From NCBI GenBank assembly GCA_019748195.1, contig JAIEPW010000005.1, forward strand, positions 17,035 to 81,034: a stretch of DNA of 64,000 nucleotides, written 5' to 3'. Below are positions 15,527 to 24,755 of the stretch, one piece after another. The position numbers and the translations under genes are program-made. Each line of letters opens with the position of its first letter. Positions within the stretch are counted from its first letter, which is position 1. The DNA comes from Bryobacteraceae bacterium (GTDB lineage Bacteria; Acidobacteriota; Terriglobia; Bryobacterales; Bryobacteraceae). The notes under the pieces were generated by a model, which was not told where the DNA came from, ran no database searches, and saw only the letters and a program-made list of their open reading frames with translations.

Positions 15527-17332
15527 TTACGGACGGATGTCCTGTTCCTGCAGGAAATTGGTCCATTCCTCGGTCCAGTCTTCGTCGCCGAAGGCGCCGA
15601 TCCAGGTGGCCCACTGGTCGAAGAAGCCGTCGTCGGGCGGCGCCACCCATCCGGCGCGCCATACCGGCGATCCCAGGGTCGGGCGGAAGTCCGGATCCGA
15701 GTACTCGAAGGGCCGACGCAGCATCGGATCGGCGACGATGAAGTTGCGGCCGGTTCCCCGAGTGCCCTGGGCGAACGTCAGCAGCGGCGCCGTCACTTGC
15801 CCAGCCAGCGTGTTGGCGGCCTGGCGATTGCTGCCGTTGTTCCACAGCAGGAAGCCGTCCGCGCGCAGGTCATTGCCATCGATGCGGTCCTGAGTGGCCT
15901 GATCGCGAGCATCGACGCCGGCCGAATACCAGTTCTGGATCAGGAAGTTGTTGTAGCTTCCCGCCGCGCCGCGACGCCACCACACGCCGGACACCGCGGT
16001 CCCCTCGTCGCGGGTGCCCGCGCCGGTGCCGATGATGGTCATGTTGTAGAACTGGTTCGCTCCGAGCGGGCGATCGTTGAACCCGAATTGACTGTTGTCG
16101 ATCTCCAGGCCGCGGTTCGAGAAGTCATTGTTCGCAACCGCCAGCCCGTGCTGGATCTTCCCGGTGAAGCCGAGCTGGGTATCGAAGTAGTCGTCCGCGG
16201 CGTACGTAGCCACCAGGTACTTCGCGTTCATCGTCCCGCCGAACCATTCGAAGGCATCATCCAGGCCGTAGGTGGTCTGCAGATACTCGGCCGTTGTGCC
16301 GGTGCCGCAGCCGCCCCAGGTGAAGGCGTTCACTTCCTCGTTGGGCTGGAACTCCGCCCCCGCGAACTCCACGCGAACGTAGCGCAGGCTGCCGCAGTTG
16401 TGAGCCGGTTCATTGCCGCCGTACTGGGTGTCCACCGAGGCGGTAAGTCCCTCGATGTTGCCGGTGCCGCCGGGGATGTTGGTGGGCGCCGACCCGAGCA
16501 TCACCAGGCCGCCCCAATCGCCCGCGCGACGCTGGCCGAATGGCTGGGAGCTGGTCATGATGATCGGGCGGGTGCGGGTGCCGTTGGCTTCAATCCGCCC
16601 GAAACGGGTCACGATGATCGCCGAGGGCGGCTGCGAGCCCGGCTGTCCGATCACGAACGTGCCCGGCTGAATCCGCAGCACCGCGTTGCTCCGCACGAAC
16701 ACCAGGCCGCTGACGCGGTAGGCCTTGGTGTTCACGAACTCACGGTTGCTATCGATGTTGCCGCGCACGTCCACCACCTCATCCACCACGCCGATCTTGA
16801 AGTAGGCCGTCTTCACCACGCGCGTGCCGGTGTAGTCGCGAACCTGGACGGTGAGGGTGTGCATGCCGAGTTCGTTGGGAATCACGCCGCGGTCGGCCGG
16901 GAACAGGCCCCCGTCGCCGATCAGAACCGCTTTATCCGCGGCGCTCAGCCGCGTGATCCGGAAACCCTGCTCCACCGTGTTGCCGAAAATGTCGGTGACG
17001 GCTTCGGTGCCCGCCGGCAGGTAAAACCGCCGCCCGGTCTGGTTGTTCTGGCGGAAGGCGACGATGGTGTAGGGGTAGAGATCGTTGTTCGGCTTCACCG
17101 TCCAGCGCAGCGTCAGCCGCTCGCCCGCCCGGTATACGTACTTGTCAGCCCAAATCCACATGGCGGCGGTGGTGCTGAGCTGGCTGTTCGCAGTCAGCGC
17201 CTGGCGCCCTTCGGCCTCGCGCGTCGCGTCGGCGAGGCTGACGGTGGTGAACTCGGGCGTCCTGGAATCCGCCGCCTGCAGCGCCATTCCGGACACAGCG
17301 AGGGTCACCGTCAGGAAGATGTTGGTTCGCAT
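15527..17332 (-). CDS. Exported surface protein encoded with a TonB receptor
   Basis: 601 residues with a signal peptide (MRTNIFLTVTLAVSGMALQA). The middle contains AVLRIQPGTFVIGQ, GRIEANGTRTRPIIMTSS and DWGGLVMLGSAPTN followed by GNIEG and RYVRVEFAGAEF, a repeat-like pattern that I recognise from a family of surface proteins in Bacteroidetes and other phyla with right-handed beta-helix character. The first 200 residues may be an Ig-like region. A good AGGAGAG ribosome site precedes the ATG. It is the last gene of a three-gene operon, 46 bases after a TonB receptor stop, so it probably acts as the cell-surface partner that captures substrate. No catalytic motif recognised. Confidence 0.75.
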   Translation of the reverse strand: MRTNIFLTVTLAVSGMALQAADSRTPEFTTVSLADATREAEGRQALTANSQLSTTAAMWIWADKYVYRAGERLTLRWTVKPNNDLYPYTIVAFRQNNQTGRRFYLPAGTEAVTDIFGNTVEQGFRITRLSAADKAVLIGDGGLFPADRGVIPNELGMHTLTVQVRDYTGTRVVKTAYFKIGVVDEVVDVRGNIDSNREFVNTKAYRVSGLVFVRSNAVLRIQPGTFVIGQPGSQPPSAIIVTRFGRIEANGTRTRPIIMTSSQPFGQRRAGDWGGLVMLGSAPTNIPGGTGNIEGLTASVDTQYGGNEPAHNCGSLRYVRVEFAGAEFQPNEEVNAFTWGGCGTGTTAEYLQTTYGLDDAFEWFGGTMNAKYLVATYAADDYFDTQLGFTGKIQHGLAVANNDFSNRGLEIDNSQFGFNDRPLGANQFYNMTIIGTGAGTRDEGTAVSGVWWRRGAAGSYNNFLIQNWYSAGVDARDQATQDRIDGNDLRADGFLLWNNGSNRQAANTLAGQVTAPLLTFAQGTRGTGRNFIVADPMLRRPFEYSDPDFRPTLGSPVWRAGWVAPPDDGFFDQWATWIGAFGDEDWTEEWTNFLQEQDIRP

Positions 17333-17378
17333 TGATACTCTCCTGGTCGTTCGTTTGATCTAGAGTCCGTCTTGCTGT

Positions 17379-20129
17379 TTAGAAGAAAGAGAAGCTGGTG
17401 CCTATGGAGAAGGTCCGTCCCAGGCGGTACTGCCGCACCAGGAAGTCCCCCTGCGTCCACCGGTAGTTGTTGTCGCCGAGATTCTCGGCCGTGAAACGCA
17501 GATTCCAGCGGCCGTTTTCCAGGATGTCGTATTGGTACACGAAGTCCAGAAACGTGTTGCGCTCCTGGTAAATGTCCGGCAACCGCAGCGTCCCGACATC
17601 GGTGATGCGCCGCGATACCGAGTTGACGAAGAAACGCGCGTTGGACCGCCATCGAGGCTCCACCCAGTCCACAATCACGTTGTAAATATGCCGCGACTGC
17701 CCGATCAGTGGACGCTGCTTGCTCGTCAGAAACGCCGTCTGCTCGGACGGAATCCGGATGTTCGAGCTGACGAACGTATAGTTGCCCTGCAACGCGAACT
17801 TCGACAGCCACGGCCGGATGAATCCCAGCGACTTCCGCGCCTCCAGTTCAATCCCCTGGTTGCGAGCGCCGTCGGCGTTCAGGAAGCTCTGCCGCAAGTC
17901 CGTGGTCGGCTGGATCGTAACCTCGATCGGGTCCTTGAAGTCCTTGAAGAAGTAACTGGCCGCCACCACCTGGTCGCCCCCGGGGAACCATTCCCAGCGG
18001 AAATCCGCGTTCTGAATCGAGGCCCGCCGCAGGTTCGGATTCCCAACCGTATTGAACCCGCCCAGCACGTTGGTGAAGTCGAACGGCGAGAGCTCGCGGA
18101 AGTCGGGACGGTTCACGGTGCGTCCGTAGCCCGCCCGCAGGTTCTGGCGCGCCGTCAGCGCGTAGATCACGCTGACACCCGGCAGGTAATCGCGATTATT
18201 CAGATTGGCCAGAGCCGGCACGCCGCCAGGCACCAGCGGATCGATGGTCCGAACGTTGATATCGGCATCCTCCACGCGGACGCCGCCCACCACGCGCCAC
18301 CGCGGGCCCAGCGTCAGATCCACCATCGCGAATCCGCCGTACACATCCATCGAGCCCGAGTACGTGTCGGTGCTGCGCGTGTTCTCGCGCAGCGTCCATC
18401 CGTCGGGCCGGATATTCGACGGTCCCAGCAGGAGGTTGTCCGGCTGCGAAAAATCCAGCGTCTGCGTTCGCACTGGAACAAATCGGAACCGCCGCGCCTC
18501 GAACTGGCGGTCGCGGAACGTGCCCCGGAAGCCCACCTTCAGCAGGCCGCTGATGCTGCCCTTGAAAAACGGCAGGCCCCACTCCGCCAGCGGTTCATAA
18601 ATCTTGTCCCGCAGGTTGTTGTAGAAACGGCCGGCGGACTGGGGCAGCGGCAGAAACTGGCCGGTGCTGCTCTCGCGGATGTTCTCCCGCAGGTCCGGCT
18701 CATCGCGCCGCGAATCGGAATAGGAAAACTGCCAGCGGAAGATGCTGTTGCCCAACTTCGGCGCGGAATGCTCGCCTTCCACTCCGGTGGAAAACACCAT
18801 CCGCTCCACCCACCGCAGCCGCGTCGCCGTGATGTCGTTGTCGATACCCCCGTTCAGTCCGCGGAACACTCGCGTTTCCTTGTCGGTGTCGCGCGTGACG
18901 GTGTTGCGGAACACGATCTTGTTGCTCGGATTGAAGCGGTAGGCCACATTCACCACGCCGCCCATCCGCGCCGACTGCAGGCTGGCGTTGAAGTCGGGGT
19001 AATCCGTGAAGATAATCGGCCGCGAGCCCGCGTTCACCAGGTACCGCTGCAGTTCCTGATAGCGCTGCGGCTTGTTGGTGAACGTGAACGCCCCCACCAC
19101 GCCCAGCTTGCCGAACGTGTTTCCTCCCGTCACCGAAAGGCTCATCTCCGGTCGCATCGAGCCGATCTGCTCCGGCTGGTAGTTCACCGGGAACGACTGT
19201 CCGAACTGCTGAAACTGCTGCTCCGTGAAGCTGCCGGGGAACAGTCGCTGATTCACGGGGATCTGGCCCGGAAGGCCCCGCCCGCCGTCGTCAAAGCCAA
19301 GCGCGTCCCAGCGCCCGCCGCGATGCGTCAGGAAATTGTTGAACGTGGTGACGCTGTTGAACCCGGTGGAGGCGCTGACGCGGAACGTCTTCGCCGTGGG
19401 GAACTCGATGGTCTGCATCTGCACCAGGCCGCCCGAGAACTCGCCCGGCAGGTCCGGCGTGTAGCTCTTCAGCACCCGGATGGATTCGATCAGGTTCGCC
19501 GGGAACAGATCCAGCGGCACCACCCGGCGTTCCGGCTCGGTGGAGGGCAGAATGGAGTTGTTCAGCATGGTGGCCGAGTAACGCTCGCCCAGTCCGCGCA
19601 CGTACACATATCCCGAATCCACAATCGACACGCCGGTCACTTTTTCCACCGCGCCCGCGGCGTCGGAGGCCACCGTCTTGCGGATCTCCTCGCTCGAAAT
19701 GCCGTCGCTGACCGCGGCCGCCAGCTTGCGCTCGGTCAGCATCGCCTCGGCGTTGGCCTGCGCCGCGGAGAGCTTCTCCACCACATCCACGGTGGTCACC
19801 GCAGACTTCAGCGGCATCACCGTGGAGCCGTCGGCCGGCTGCTCGGGCCCCACTACCACCGCGTCCACCGTGGTGTCGATGTAGTTGGCGGCGGTGTATT
19901 TCAGCTTGTACGTGCCGGCCGGAAGAGTCAGCCGGAAGGCTCCGTCCGCGTCCGTTTGCGTCTTGAACTCAGGCTTGCCGTCCACCTGGATCAGGGCCCC
20001 GGCGATGGGCCTTCCGCTTTGGGCGTCGAAAACCGTGCCGGACACCAGGCCGGTGGCTTGCGCCAGCAGCGCCGCCGCGGCGAGGACCGAAACGAGACAG
20101 ATGCGAAGGAAGAGATACGGAACTTTCAA
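17379..20129 (-). CDS. TonB-dependent receptor with N-terminal carboxypeptidase-regulatory-like domain
   Basis: 916-residue outer-membrane receptor. Signal peptide about 1-26, carboxypeptidase-regulatory-like domain about 27-105 (SGTVFDAQSGRPIAGALIQVDG), plug about 120-250 (EEIRKTVASDAAGAVEKVTGVSIVD, VYVRGLGERYSATMLNN) and a long barrel ending in FSFF. The plug differs from siderophore receptors and resembles the large SusC/oar-like class that takes up carbohydrates or peptides. The start is TTG at 20129, supported by an AAGGA site about 7 bases before it; 22 bases separate it from the upstream TIGR03437-type gene and 46 from the downstream surface-protein gene. These three genes form one operon. 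Confidence 0.9.
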   Translation of the reverse strand: MKVPYLFLRICLVSVLAAAALLAQATGLVSGTVFDAQSGRPIAGALIQVDGKPEFKTQTDADGAFRLTLPAGTYKLKYTAANYIDTTVDAVVVGPEQPADGSTVMPLKSAVTTVDVVEKLSAAQANAEAMLTERKLAAAVSDGISSEEIRKTVASDAAGAVEKVTGVSIVDSGYVYVRGLGERYSATMLNNSILPSTEPERRVVPLDLFPANLIESIRVLKSYTPDLPGEFSGGLVQMQTIEFPTAKTFRVSASTGFNSVTTFNNFLTHRGGRWDALGFDDGGRGLPGQIPVNQRLFPGSFTEQQFQQFGQSFPVNYQPEQIGSMRPEMSLSVTGGNTFGKLGVVGAFTFTNKPQRYQELQRYLVNAGSRPIIFTDYPDFNASLQSARMGGVVNVAYRFNPSNKIVFRNTVTRDTDKETRVFRGLNGGIDNDITATRLRWVERMVFSTGVEGEHSAPKLGNSIFRWQFSYSDSRRDEPDLRENIRESSTGQFLPLPQSAGRFYNNLRDKIYEPLAEWGLPFFKGSISGLLKVGFRGTFRDRQFEARRFRFVPVRTQTLDFSQPDNLLLGPSNIRPDGWTLRENTRSTDTYSGSMDVYGGFAMVDLTLGPRWRVVGGVRVEDADINVRTIDPLVPGGVPALANLNNRDYLPGVSVIYALTARQNLRAGYGRTVNRPDFRELSPFDFTNVLGGFNTVGNPNLRRASIQNADFRWEWFPGGDQVVAASYFFKDFKDPIEVTIQPTTDLRQSFLNADGARNQGIELEARKSLGFIRPWLSKFALQGNYTFVSSNIRIPSEQTAFLTSKQRPLIGQSRHIYNVIVDWVEPRWRSNARFFVNSVSRRITDVGTLRLPDIYQERNTFLDFVYQYDILENGRWNLRFTAENLGDNNYRWTQGDFLVRQYRLGRTFSIGTSFSFF

Positions 20130-20151
20130 GCGATTTCCTTTTCTTGGCCGA

Positions 20152-20907
20152 TCACTGCACCCAGATGCTTACCTGGTTGCTTTCGATACCGTTTGCGGCG
20201 ATGACCACGGGGACCTCGCCGGTGATGAAGTCGCGGTCCGGCACGAAGGCGTTCACCTGCCAGACTCCGGGAAATTGCGATAGTCCTGCGAACTGTACGT
20301 CGGCGGAAATCACGGAGACGAACACTCGCGGATTCTCCCGAACGCGAATCAGGGAGGTTGCCCCCGCGCCGTCCGGCGGATTCGTTTCCAGCGTTCCCAC
20401 GCCGGTGCAATAGATCTGGACCACTTCCCCGCGCCGCGCCGGGTTGTTTGGGCCGTTGATGGTGTTGTTTTGGTTCAGCACGCGGCCGGGCTTGTTGGGT
20501 GAGGCATTTCCGAGGTCGGCATAGAGTCCCGGCCCCACTTCCAGAACGTCGATGAAGCCGCGAAGCTCGGTATTGCCCGGCAGCGCGATCCGCATCTCCG
20601 ACCGCCCGATCGGCGTGCCGAACGGGACTTGAAAGTTGATTTGCGTCGGACCAACGAACTGCACGGGAGATTGCACATTGTTGATGAAAACCCGTACGCC
20701 GCCAAGCTCATTCGGATACGGAATCGCGCCGGCGGCGAGCGCGGTCACGCCCGTGAAGTTGCCGCCGGCCGTGGCCAGCGAACCCTGGGCGATAGGAAAA
20801 CGGGCGAAGCTGGCGCTGTTGCCGATCACGAACGCCGGCTGTTGCGCCAGAACCGGGAGCGCGAGTGCTCCGGTCAGCAGAAGTCGAGTAAGGGTGCTGT
20901 CCAGCAT
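20152..20907 (-). CDS. Exported TIGR03437-type protein, first gene of TonB operon
   Basis: About 251 residues with a signal peptide (MLDSTLTRLLLTGALALPVLAQ). The mature protein is a single TIGR03437-type module of the Solibacter kind: GNSASFARFPIAQGSLATAGG, the conserved VFINNVQSPVQFVGPTQINFQVP strand pair, and GEVVQIYCTGVGTLETNPPDG. It probably forms an Ig-like beta-sandwich at the cell surface. ATG at 20907 is used because the signal peptide follows directly; an in-frame start 13 codons upstream adds a hydrophilic segment. Leads the operon with the TonB receptor, so it may help bind the receptor's substrate. Exact function unknown. Confidence 0.85.
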   Translation of the reverse strand: MLDSTLTRLLLTGALALPVLAQQPAFVIGNSASFARFPIAQGSLATAGGNFTGVTALAAGAIPYPNELGGVRVFINNVQSPVQFVGPTQINFQVPFGTPIGRSEMRIALPGNTELRGFIDVLEVGPGLYADLGNASPNKPGRVLNQNNTINGPNNPARRGEVVQIYCTGVGTLETNPPDGAGATSLIRVRENPRVFVSVISADVQFAGLSQFPGVWQVNAFVPDRDFITGEVPVVIAANGIESNQVSIWVQ

Positions 20908-21139
20908 GCTTTTGCAGGCCTTTCCAGTGGATGACTCCCAGGTCATGCGAGCGCGCGATGCGACGCGCCGGAGAAACCTTGAACGAGACCGAATTTACCG
21001 AGTGCAAACGACAGTTCGATGACAAACTGGAAAATGATTTGTGACGATCTGTTAAACGCAAGTCAGCACGGTAGTTGGGGGTGAACCGTATCGGCTAGAA
21101 TGAAGCTAGCGAGGACCTGCCTCTTCCTGCTTTCCCCTT

Positions 21140-24100
21140 ATGGATCCCATTCGCCACCGCGCACTACTTGAGACTCTGGAATCGAAAATCCTGGTGCTCG
21201 ACGGCGCCATGGGAACCATGATCCAGCAGTACAAGCCGAGCTACGAGGATTGGGGCGGCTCCAGATTCGAAAACTGCTCGGAAAATCTCCTGTTCACGCG
21301 TCCGGCCTGGATTCTGGATATCCACCGCAAATACTTCCAGGCCGGCTCCGACATGGTGGAGACGAACTCCTTCGGCGGTTCTCCCGTGACGCTGGCCGAG
21401 TTTGGGATCGAAGACAGGTGGTACGAGGTCAATCACACCGCCGCGCGGCTGGCCAGGCAGGCGGCGGACGAGTATTCCAGACCCGGCCGGCCGCGTTTTG
21501 TCGCCGGTTCCATGGGCCCCACCACGAAAGCAATCAGCGTCAGCGGCGGCATTACCTTCGCCGAACTTCGCGACGGCTACTATCGTCAGGCGAAGGGACT
21601 GTGGGAGGGTGGCGCGGATCTCTTGTTGATCGAGACTTGCAACGACACCCGCAGCCTGAAATCGGCCTTGCTCGCGGTGGATCGATTGAGCGCCGAAGTG
21701 GGATTCGAGATCCCCGTGATCGTATCCGGCACCATCGAGCCTACCGGCACCATGCTCGCCGGGCAGACGGCGGAGGCCCTGGTGGCCTCCATCGGTCATC
21801 GCCGCCTGCTGGCCATCGGCTTGAACTGCGCCACCGGGCCCGAGTTCATGACCGACCACATCCGGACCATCCATGAGATGTCGCCGGCCCGCGTGTCCTG
21901 CTATCCCAACGCCGGGCTGCCGAACGTCGAAGGCAGCTACGACTTGACTCCGGAGGGGCTGGCCTCGCAGTTGGGCAAGTTCGTCGATCACGGCTGGCTG
22001 AACATTGTCGGCGGATGCTGCGGTACGACGCCGGAGCACATCAGGCTGCTCGCGCAAATGGTGGAAGGCAAGCCGCCCCGCCGGGCGCGCGCGGTCGCCC
22101 GCCGCGCGTTTTACTCGGGAACGGAGCTCATCGAGGCGGATGAGCAGAATCGCCCGCTGATCGTCGGGGAGCGAACCAACGTCATCGGCTCCCGCCTGTT
22201 CAAGGATCTGGTGGCGCAGGAGAAGTGGGAAGAGGCCACCGACATCGCCCGCCGCCAGGTGAAGGGAGGCGCCCACGTCATCGACGTCTGCCTCCAGTCC
22301 ACTGACCGGGACGAACTGAAGGACATCCCCTTCTTCTACGACCTGCTCATCCGCAAGGCCCCCAAGAACCCGCTGATGATCGACACCACCGACCCGCGCG
22401 CGGTGGAACTGGCGCTGACTTATTGCCAGGGCAAGTCCATCATCAACTCCATCAACCTGGAGGACGGCGAGGAGAAGTTCGAGCGCATGTGCCCCATCGC
22501 CAAGGCCTACGGCGCGGCGCTGGTGGTCGGAACCATCGACGAGGACCCCCTGCAGGCCCAGGCTTTCACCCGGGAGCGCAAGCTGGCGGTGGCGCAACGC
22601 AGCGTCCAACTGCTCACCGGAAAATACGGGATCGCTCCAGAAGACATCATCATCGACCCGCTGGTGTTTCCCTGCGCCACCGGCGATGAGAATTACATCG
22701 GCGGCGCGGTGGAAACCATCGAGGCGGTTCGCCTGATCAAGCAGAACATCCCCTATGTCAAGACCGTGTTGGGGATCTCCAATATCAGCTTCGGTCTCCC
22801 CGCGTCCGCGCGGGAGGTGGTCAACAGCGTCTTCCTCTATTACTGCACCAAGGCCGGCCTGGACCTCGCCATCGTGAATGCCGAGAAGCTGGAGCGCTTC
22901 GCCTCGATTCCCATCGAGGAGCGGCGTCTGGCCGAGCATCTGTTGTTCAACACGCCGCCCGAGGCCGTGCCCGAGGATCATCCCCAGGCCGCCCTCCTGC
23001 GGGCCGTGCCCGAGGACTGGCGGCAGCAGACCCGCGAGCAGAAAGCCGCCGTGAACCAGTTCCACATCGCCGCCATCGCCGAACACTTCCGCGGCGCGGC
23101 AAAAAAACAGAAAGCCAAATCCTCCGCCGATGTCCCCCTGGACCAGCGGCTGGCCAACTACATCATTGAAGGCACCAAGGATGGCCTGATCGCGGACCTG
23201 GATCGCAAGCGCGCCGAAGGAATGGCCCCCCTGGACATCATCAACGGTCCCCTGATGGCCGGCATGAGCGAGGTGGGACGCCTGTTCAACAACAACGAAT
23301 TGATTGTCGCCGAGGTGCTGCAGTCGGCCGAAGCCATGAAAGCCGCCGTCGCGCACCTCGAACAATTCATGGAGAAGGCCGACACCGCCGCGCGCGGCAA
23401 GATCGTCCTCGCCACCGTGAAGGGCGACGTCCATGACATCGGCAAGAACCTGGTGGAGATCATCCTCGCCAACAACGGCTACGAAGTGGTCAACCTGGGC
23501 ATCAAGATCCTGCCCGAAACTTTGATTGAAGCAGCGCGCAAGCATCAGCCGGACGCCATCGGCCTCTCCGGTCTGCTGGTGAAAAGCGCGCAGCAGATGG
23601 TCATCACCGCGTCGGATTTCCGCGAGGCCGGCCTCGATGTCCCGCTGCTGGTCGGCGGAGCCGCGTTGAGCGAAAGGTTCACTCAAACGCGCATCGGGCC
23701 GGCTTACCAGGCGCCCACGTTCTACGCCAAGGACGCCATGACCGGGCTGCGCCTGATGAACGAAATCATGGACCCGGAAATGCGCGACCGCGTGCTGCGC
23801 GAGCATATCTTTGCCGAAGCCGTGGCGCCCGCCGCGGTGGAAGCACCCCCGGAGATTCCCAGCGGGGAGATACGCAGTCCCAAGGTCCGCCCGGAGATTC
23901 CGATCCCCCCGGCGCCGTACCTCGATCGCCGCGTCCGCGACATCCCGCACCTGGCGGAAATCTGGAGCTATATCAACCCGTACATGCTCTACGGGCGGCA
24001 CCTGGGCTTCAAGGGCAACTTCGAGAAGCTGCTCGCCGAGCGCGACGCGAAAGCGCTGGACTTGTTCCACCAGATGGAAGAGGTGAAGCACAAGGCCGCC

Positions 24101-24718
24101 GCGTTCATGAAAGTGAAGGCGGTCTGGCGGTTTTTCGAAGCGGAGCGGCGCGGCAACGCGATCGACCTGTTCGAGCCCGGCGCTCCCGCGCCACTCCACA
24201 CCTTCCTCTTCGGGCGCCAGGCGAAATCCGACGGGCTGTGCCTCAGCGACTACGTGCTGGATGCGGCGGAAGGCCGCCGCGATCACATCGCCTTGTTCGT
24301 GGTCACCGCGGGAGAGGGCATCCGGGAGCGCAGCGAGGAAGCCAAGAACAAGGGCGAGTTCCTCCTGGCCCACGGCCTGCAGGCGCTCGCGATTGAAACC
24401 GCCGAGGCATGCGCCGAATGGCTGCATCGCCGTCTGCGCGAGGATTGGGGGTTCCCCGACCCTCCCACCCTGACCATGCAGGAGCGCTTCACTTCGCGTT
24501 ATCGCGGCAAGCGGTACAGCTTCGGTTATCCCGCGTGTCCCAACCTGGACGATCAGCAGGGGTTGTTCGCCCTGCTGCGGCCCGAGGATATCGGCGTCCG
24601 GCTCACCGAAGGCATGATGATGGAGCCCGAGGCCAGCGTCAGCGCGCTGGTGTTCCACCATCCCGATTGCGCCTACTTCACCGCGGCCGAGGGTGTCGAG
24701 GCTGGCGCGAACGCCTGA
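21140..24718 (+). CDS. metH: Cobalamin-dependent methionine synthase
   Basis: 1192-residue cytosolic enzyme that transfers the methyl group of 5-methyltetrahydrofolate to homocysteine through methylcobalamin. All four modules are present: homocysteine domain about 1-320 with the zinc cysteines Cys230 (GLNCATGP) and Cys293-Cys294 (GGCCGTT); pterin domain about 340-600 (GERTNVIGS); cobalamin cap and Rossmann domain about 650-890 with the lower-ligand His765 in DVHDIGKN; and the SAM-dependent reactivation domain about 930-1180 (RYSFGYPACPN). The length fits full-size MetH (E. coli 1227). A TAGAAT -10-like hexamer lies at 21096-21101. No cobalamin or SAM riboswitch was recognised upstream. Confidence 0.97.
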   Translation: MDPIRHRALLETLESKILVLDGAMGTMIQQYKPSYEDWGGSRFENCSENLLFTRPAWILDIHRKYFQAGSDMVETNSFGGSPVTLAEFGIEDRWYEVNHTAARLARQAADEYSRPGRPRFVAGSMGPTTKAISVSGGITFAELRDGYYRQAKGLWEGGADLLLIETCNDTRSLKSALLAVDRLSAEVGFEIPVIVSGTIEPTGTMLAGQTAEALVASIGHRRLLAIGLNCATGPEFMTDHIRTIHEMSPARVSCYPNAGLPNVEGSYDLTPEGLASQLGKFVDHGWLNIVGGCCGTTPEHIRLLAQMVEGKPPRRARAVARRAFYSGTELIEADEQNRPLIVGERTNVIGSRLFKDLVAQEKWEEATDIARRQVKGGAHVIDVCLQSTDRDELKDIPFFYDLLIRKAPKNPLMIDTTDPRAVELALTYCQGKSIINSINLEDGEEKFERMCPIAKAYGAALVVGTIDEDPLQAQAFTRERKLAVAQRSVQLLTGKYGIAPEDIIIDPLVFPCATGDENYIGGAVETIEAVRLIKQNIPYVKTVLGISNISFGLPASAREVVNSVFLYYCTKAGLDLAIVNAEKLERFASIPIEERRLAEHLLFNTPPEAVPEDHPQAALLRAVPEDWRQQTREQKAAVNQFHIAAIAEHFRGAAKKQKAKSSADVPLDQRLANYIIEGTKDGLIADLDRKRAEGMAPLDIINGPLMAGMSEVGRLFNNNELIVAEVLQSAEAMKAAVAHLEQFMEKADTAARGKIVLATVKGDVHDIGKNLVEIILANNGYEVVNLGIKILPETLIEAARKHQPDAIGLSGLLVKSAQQMVITASDFREAGLDVPLLVGGAALSERFTQTRIGPAYQAPTFYAKDAMTGLRLMNEIMDPEMRDRVLREHIFAEAVAPAAVEAPPEIPSGEIRSPKVRPEIPIPPAPYLDRRVRDIPHLAEIWSYINPYMLYGRHLGFKGNFEKLLAERDAKALDLFHQMEEVKHKAAAFMKVKAVWRFFEAERRGNAIDLFEPGAPAPLHTFLFGRQAKSDGLCLSDYVLDAAEGRRDHIALFVVTAGEGIRERSEEAKNKGEFLLAHGLQALAIETAEACAEWLHRRLREDWGFPDPPTLTMQERFTSRYRGKRYSFGYPACPNLDDQQGLFALLRPEDIGVRLTEGMMMEPEASVSALVFHHPDCAYFTAAEGVEAGANA

Positions 24719-24735
24719 GGCTCCCGCGGCGTTCG
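24708..24735 (+). other. Inverted repeat spanning the metH stop codon
   Basis: Perfect 8-bp arms CGAACGCC (24708-24715) and GGCGTTCG (24728-24735) around a 12-base loop; the metH TGA lies in the loop. There is no T-run, so it is at most a weak or factor-dependent terminator or an RNA-stability hairpin before the downstream hydrolase. Confidence 0.45.
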
Positions 24736-24755
24736 AGAGTATAATCAGGAGTTTT

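Noticed and set aside
20908..21139. Possible cobalamin or SAM riboswitch upstream of metH
   Set aside because: No conserved box or long paired region was found in the 230 bases; only a short GCTAG/CTAGC hairpin is present.
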